Below are positions 24,188 to 26,543 of a DNA stretch of 26,543 nucleotides, in pieces. The translations under genes and the position numbers were made by a program. The notes beneath the pieces are model-generated. The model searched no databases. It saw only the letters and a list, made by a program, of their open reading frames with translations, and was not told the origin of the DNA. Position 1 is the first letter of the stretch. Each line of letters opens with the position of its first letter. Source of the stretch: Hymenopellis radicata (taxonomy: Eukaryota; Basidiomycota; Agaricomycetes; Agaricales; Physalacriaceae); the NCBI GenBank assembly GCA_015501595.1, contig JADNRX010000687.1, positions 1 through 26,543 of the forward strand. The letters are read 5' to 3'.

Positions 24188-25300
24188 ATGCAGTCCAATC
24201 TCACCGTTGGCAATCCTTTGTCGCTGGACCGGATCTGATCTGTGTTGACTCGACTAGAGGACACAACTTGTCATCTTCTCGCTCATCGAACGCGCCCAAT
24301 TTGGACATAATCCCCGCATCTACCAGCGCGGGTGTTCAAGGAGCTCCAGGAGGTTGGCTTCACCGGCAGCTGGCTCCAATGGTTCTTGAAGGAAACCGAG
24401 TCTTTCCATGATCTGTCTTGTTTCTGTCCCTCGAAGCTGACCTGATTCAATTTGATTCGCGTCCCGCAACAGCTCGAAGATATACAAGGTGCATATATCA
24501 GATGTAGTTTCAATCAGAACACCACTCTAACAGTCATGCCAGTTCAGATGAATACCCTTTTCCAGCAATCTACCAGAGCCTATTCTCCCCGCACTGGCCT
24601 TCCCCGCACTGTTGCACCCAACACGGTCAACGTCAATCCCTCCATCCTGGCATTCTACACGGCCTTCATCGTCCCAAGAATAACACGCGGCGCCACCATC
24701 GCTCTTGCATCTTCCAAGCGCGCAAACGGCATTGTGGGCGACGACAAGTTCGAGGATGACGACAATTATGGCAGTGCAGCAACGATAGACATCAAAATAC
24801 TCCAAGCCATTAGCATAGCAAACGCGTACACTACGGCACGTCAGCTGTTCTACTATGTTCCTTTCGTGCTTATTCACATCCCGTCCGCAGGCAAATTCGT
24901 GTCCGAAGGTAAATTCCTCGAGAACTTCCCAGCTGCCTTCATACCCCATATTCAAAACCCCCAATCGGCAGGCCTTGGAGGATCTCATCACGAAGCCCGA
25001 GGTAGAGCGCAGGCTCTTGATGCGACTAGCCAAGAAAGCTGCGACATACGCTCAAGATTTTGCTTCTGACGGCCGCCAACGACGGAAAGATCGAAACAGT
25101 AAAATAGATGTCGATGGTGTCGTTACTCGTAGATATCTACGAGAGCTATATCATTCCTCTCACCAAGGACGTTGAGGTCATTCTCGTTGAATTCCATGGC
25201 ATGCTCACTCACCCATCATCAGGTGGATTACCTTCTTCAGAGGCTGAACGGCCTAAAAGAGGGGGAAATCGAAGCGCTGTCTAAGCGAAACTTAGAATGA
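24188..25300 (+). pseudogene. ARO7: Chorismate mutase, multiply disrupted
   Basis: Counterpart of the AroQ-type fungal enzyme converting chorismate to prephenate for Phe/Tyr synthesis. Pieces in order: MQSNLTVGNPLSLDRI, SVLTRLEDT, VIFSLIERAQFGHNPRIYQ, FKELQEVGFTGSWLQWFLKE, ARRYTSSDEYPF, NTVNVNPSILAFYTAFIVP, DDNYGSAATIDIKILQAIS, KRVHYGKFVSEGKFLENFP, ALEDLITKPEVERRLLMRLA, KIDVDGVV, YESYIIPLTKDVEVDYLLQR. Lesions: TGA at 24236-24238 where the family has Arg (CGA); frame shifts near 24265, 24330 and 24570-24600; a splice donor reading AT instead of GT after ETESFH; an extra ATAGC before KRVHYG; a C5 run at 24958-24962; an A4 run near 25103. Introns at 24489-24542 and 25177-25222 are intact; 24836-24890 would need a GC donor. 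Since the pathway is essential in fungi, a working copy is expected elsewhere if these lesions are real. Confidence 0.85.
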
Positions 25301-25581
25301 ACCAATGTGTATGTACTGTCAACAAAGATGTAGTGCTAGCTGAAGTTTGCGAACGACTAGCGTAAGTGTCAGCGAAGGTAAGAGACGCGCTCTTGCTGTA
25401 GTTGCTCTCGAGACTCGCGTCCATATTCCCGGCTGCACTCGATCTTCTCAGCGTTGTTTCCTCTGTTTAACGATGAACATATTTGGTAGCCTGTCTTCTT
25501 TCTTGGGTCATTTTGGAATGGAATATCGGCTGCAACGAACAAGAGGACATTGGGCAGTAGACTATTGTTGTCGCAAGTCTA

Positions 25582-25705
25582 GATTACCTTCAAAGGCTGA
25601 CAGACTGAGAGAAAGAGAGATCATAGCGCTGTCCAAGCGAAAACTCATCATAGTAGTACGCAGTAGGCTGTAAAAATGGAACGATGTGTACTGTAAACAA
25701 AAAAA
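25582..25705 (+). pseudogene. Diverged duplicate of the chorismate mutase 3' end
   Basis: GATTACCTT-CAAAGGCTGA, GCGCTGTCCAAGCGAAA and ATGTGTACTGTAAACAAA match in order the last exon and 3' flank of the gene above (25226-25327: GATTACCTTCTTCAGAGGCT, GCGCTGTCTAAGCGAAA, ATGTACTGTCAACAAA). It still reads LREREIIALSKRKL against LKEGEIEALSKRNL. An extra segment of about 30 nt separates the two blocks. The offset between copies is about 356 nt. No other part of the mutase is seen between them, so it looks like a partial tandem copy. Confidence 0.7.
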
Positions 25706-25902
25706 AGTCGTAGTAGGTAAAACACTGTGAGACTTGACTCCGTCGTCGTAAAAAAGAATAACCAGGCAGCACAACATGAACGTGTGGGTAAACGGGTATG
25801 GGTTAATAAAGTTAAGCAAGAAAAAAAACAGGTAGATCAAAGAAAATCACAATCCCAGCTCTAGAGAACTCACAGTAAGTCAACATGAACTGCTCCGCTC
25901 AA

Positions 25903-26543
25903 TCAATCATCCAACATACCCTCCATTAGTTTGGTCCTCTCGTCTTCCGTGATTTGGCGCGTCGCGCGTCGAGCGAGAAGCTTCTCCGTCCTGTACTTTT
26001 CGTACAAAACTTCCTTGGTGTGAGTTTTCAGAACCTACATATTACTCGTCGTCAGCACGGCCAACCGACAAAGCGAACACGGCACCTTCAAATGTGTAGA
26101 CAAAACAGTAGTCCTCAAGCCGAGAAATCGCAATGCGCAGGGTCCAGGACATCGACAGTTCCCCACCTAAACTTGCGCACAAACACGCCCTTCAGATCCT
26201 CTGGCGGTCCCTGCAGAAACACCATAGTGTTACGACGCCCGCTATGGACAGACGCAGGCGTCTGGGGGACCGCTGCCGAGTCGATAGACGGCGCATCTCC
26301 GTCCTCGGACGCCGGCGCAGGCGACGAGGCGCCGTGTTCAGCGCCTCATGGTCCGACACGTGATGCGATGCCGACCTGGCGTGGGCGCGATGAGCGCAAA
26401 GGGCATGATTGCCGTCAAGTCCGTCTTGGCCACGAGGTGGGCAGAGAACCGCACATTCGCGATGCTCTCCCTGTCGTTCATATCAGGAGATATCGGTCGG
26501 CGATCGTCGTCGGCTGCGACAGAGAGATCGCGACGCGAACGCG
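25903..26543 (-). CDS. Septin-like GTPase, C-terminal part, 5' beyond window
   Basis: Septins are GTP-binding proteins that form filaments at septa and the cell cortex. The last exon (26034-25903) follows a 51-nt intron (26085-26035) at phase 0 and reads VLKTHTKEVLYEKYRTEKLL, LARRATRQITEDERTKL and GMLDD. Before it are GVFVRKFRWGTVDVLDPAHC and DFSALRTTVLSTHLK, the septin 'WG.v.v....HCDF..LR' signature and the following helix. Upstream are KTDLTAIMPFALIAP and a Ser/Pro/Ala-rich insert (SSPAPASEDGDAPSIDSAAV). The GTP-binding G1-G4 motifs lie outside the window. Frame breaks occur near 26117 (FSA|LRT), 26329 and 26360-26380, each fixable by one or two bases. A filament-incompetent pseudogene is possible, but single-base assembly errors explain it as well. 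The insert before the WG motif suggests a divergent filamentous-fungal septin class. Confidence 0.7.

Overview
The window looks like an ordinary chromosomal stretch from a filamentous basidiomycete, most likely an Agaricomycete. Genes are dense, lie on both strands, and are cut by many 46-65 nt GT-AG introns. The gene families are typical of mushrooms: two unrelated 7TM receptors, a secreted intradiol dioxygenase, a microsomal P450 and two MYND-finger proteins, beside housekeeping genes. All models come from reading the sequence: exon phases were checked by hand, and family names rest on motif recognition, not on a search.

Left part (1-7.4 kb): the 3' part of an AGC-family protein kinase (+); a frameshifted MYND-finger/MSS51-like gene (-); a dithiol glutaredoxin (-); a frameshifted cytochrome P450 (-). 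After a gene-poor 1.6 kb comes tRNA-Thr(UGU) (-). Middle (10-17.9 kb): a small SnoaL/NTF2-like protein (+), a DUF4504-like protein (-), 7TM receptor 1 (+), a small membrane protein (-), an intact nine-exon secreted intradiol dioxygenase (+), and a second MYND protein (-). Right part (19.4-26.5 kb): two doubtful small ORFs, an intact THI4 thiazole synthase (-) with a GC-AG intron, 7TM receptor 2 (+), a strongly decayed chorismate mutase gene (+) with a diverged extra copy of its 3' end just downstream, and the 3' part of a septin-like gene (-) running off the edge.

The genes do not form an obvious pathway cluster. The strongest unusual signal is how unevenly coding damage is spread. THI4, the dioxygenase and the DUF4504-like gene read cleanly, whereas chorismate mutase, P450 and MYND-1 each need several frame corrections, and several other genes need exactly one, often in a mononucleotide run. 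This may mix base-level indel error in the assembly with real pseudogenes. Chorismate mutase is the best pseudogene candidate because it also carries an apparent CGA-to-TGA nonsense change and an apparently lost splice donor. I see no clear evidence of a previously undescribed biological system.
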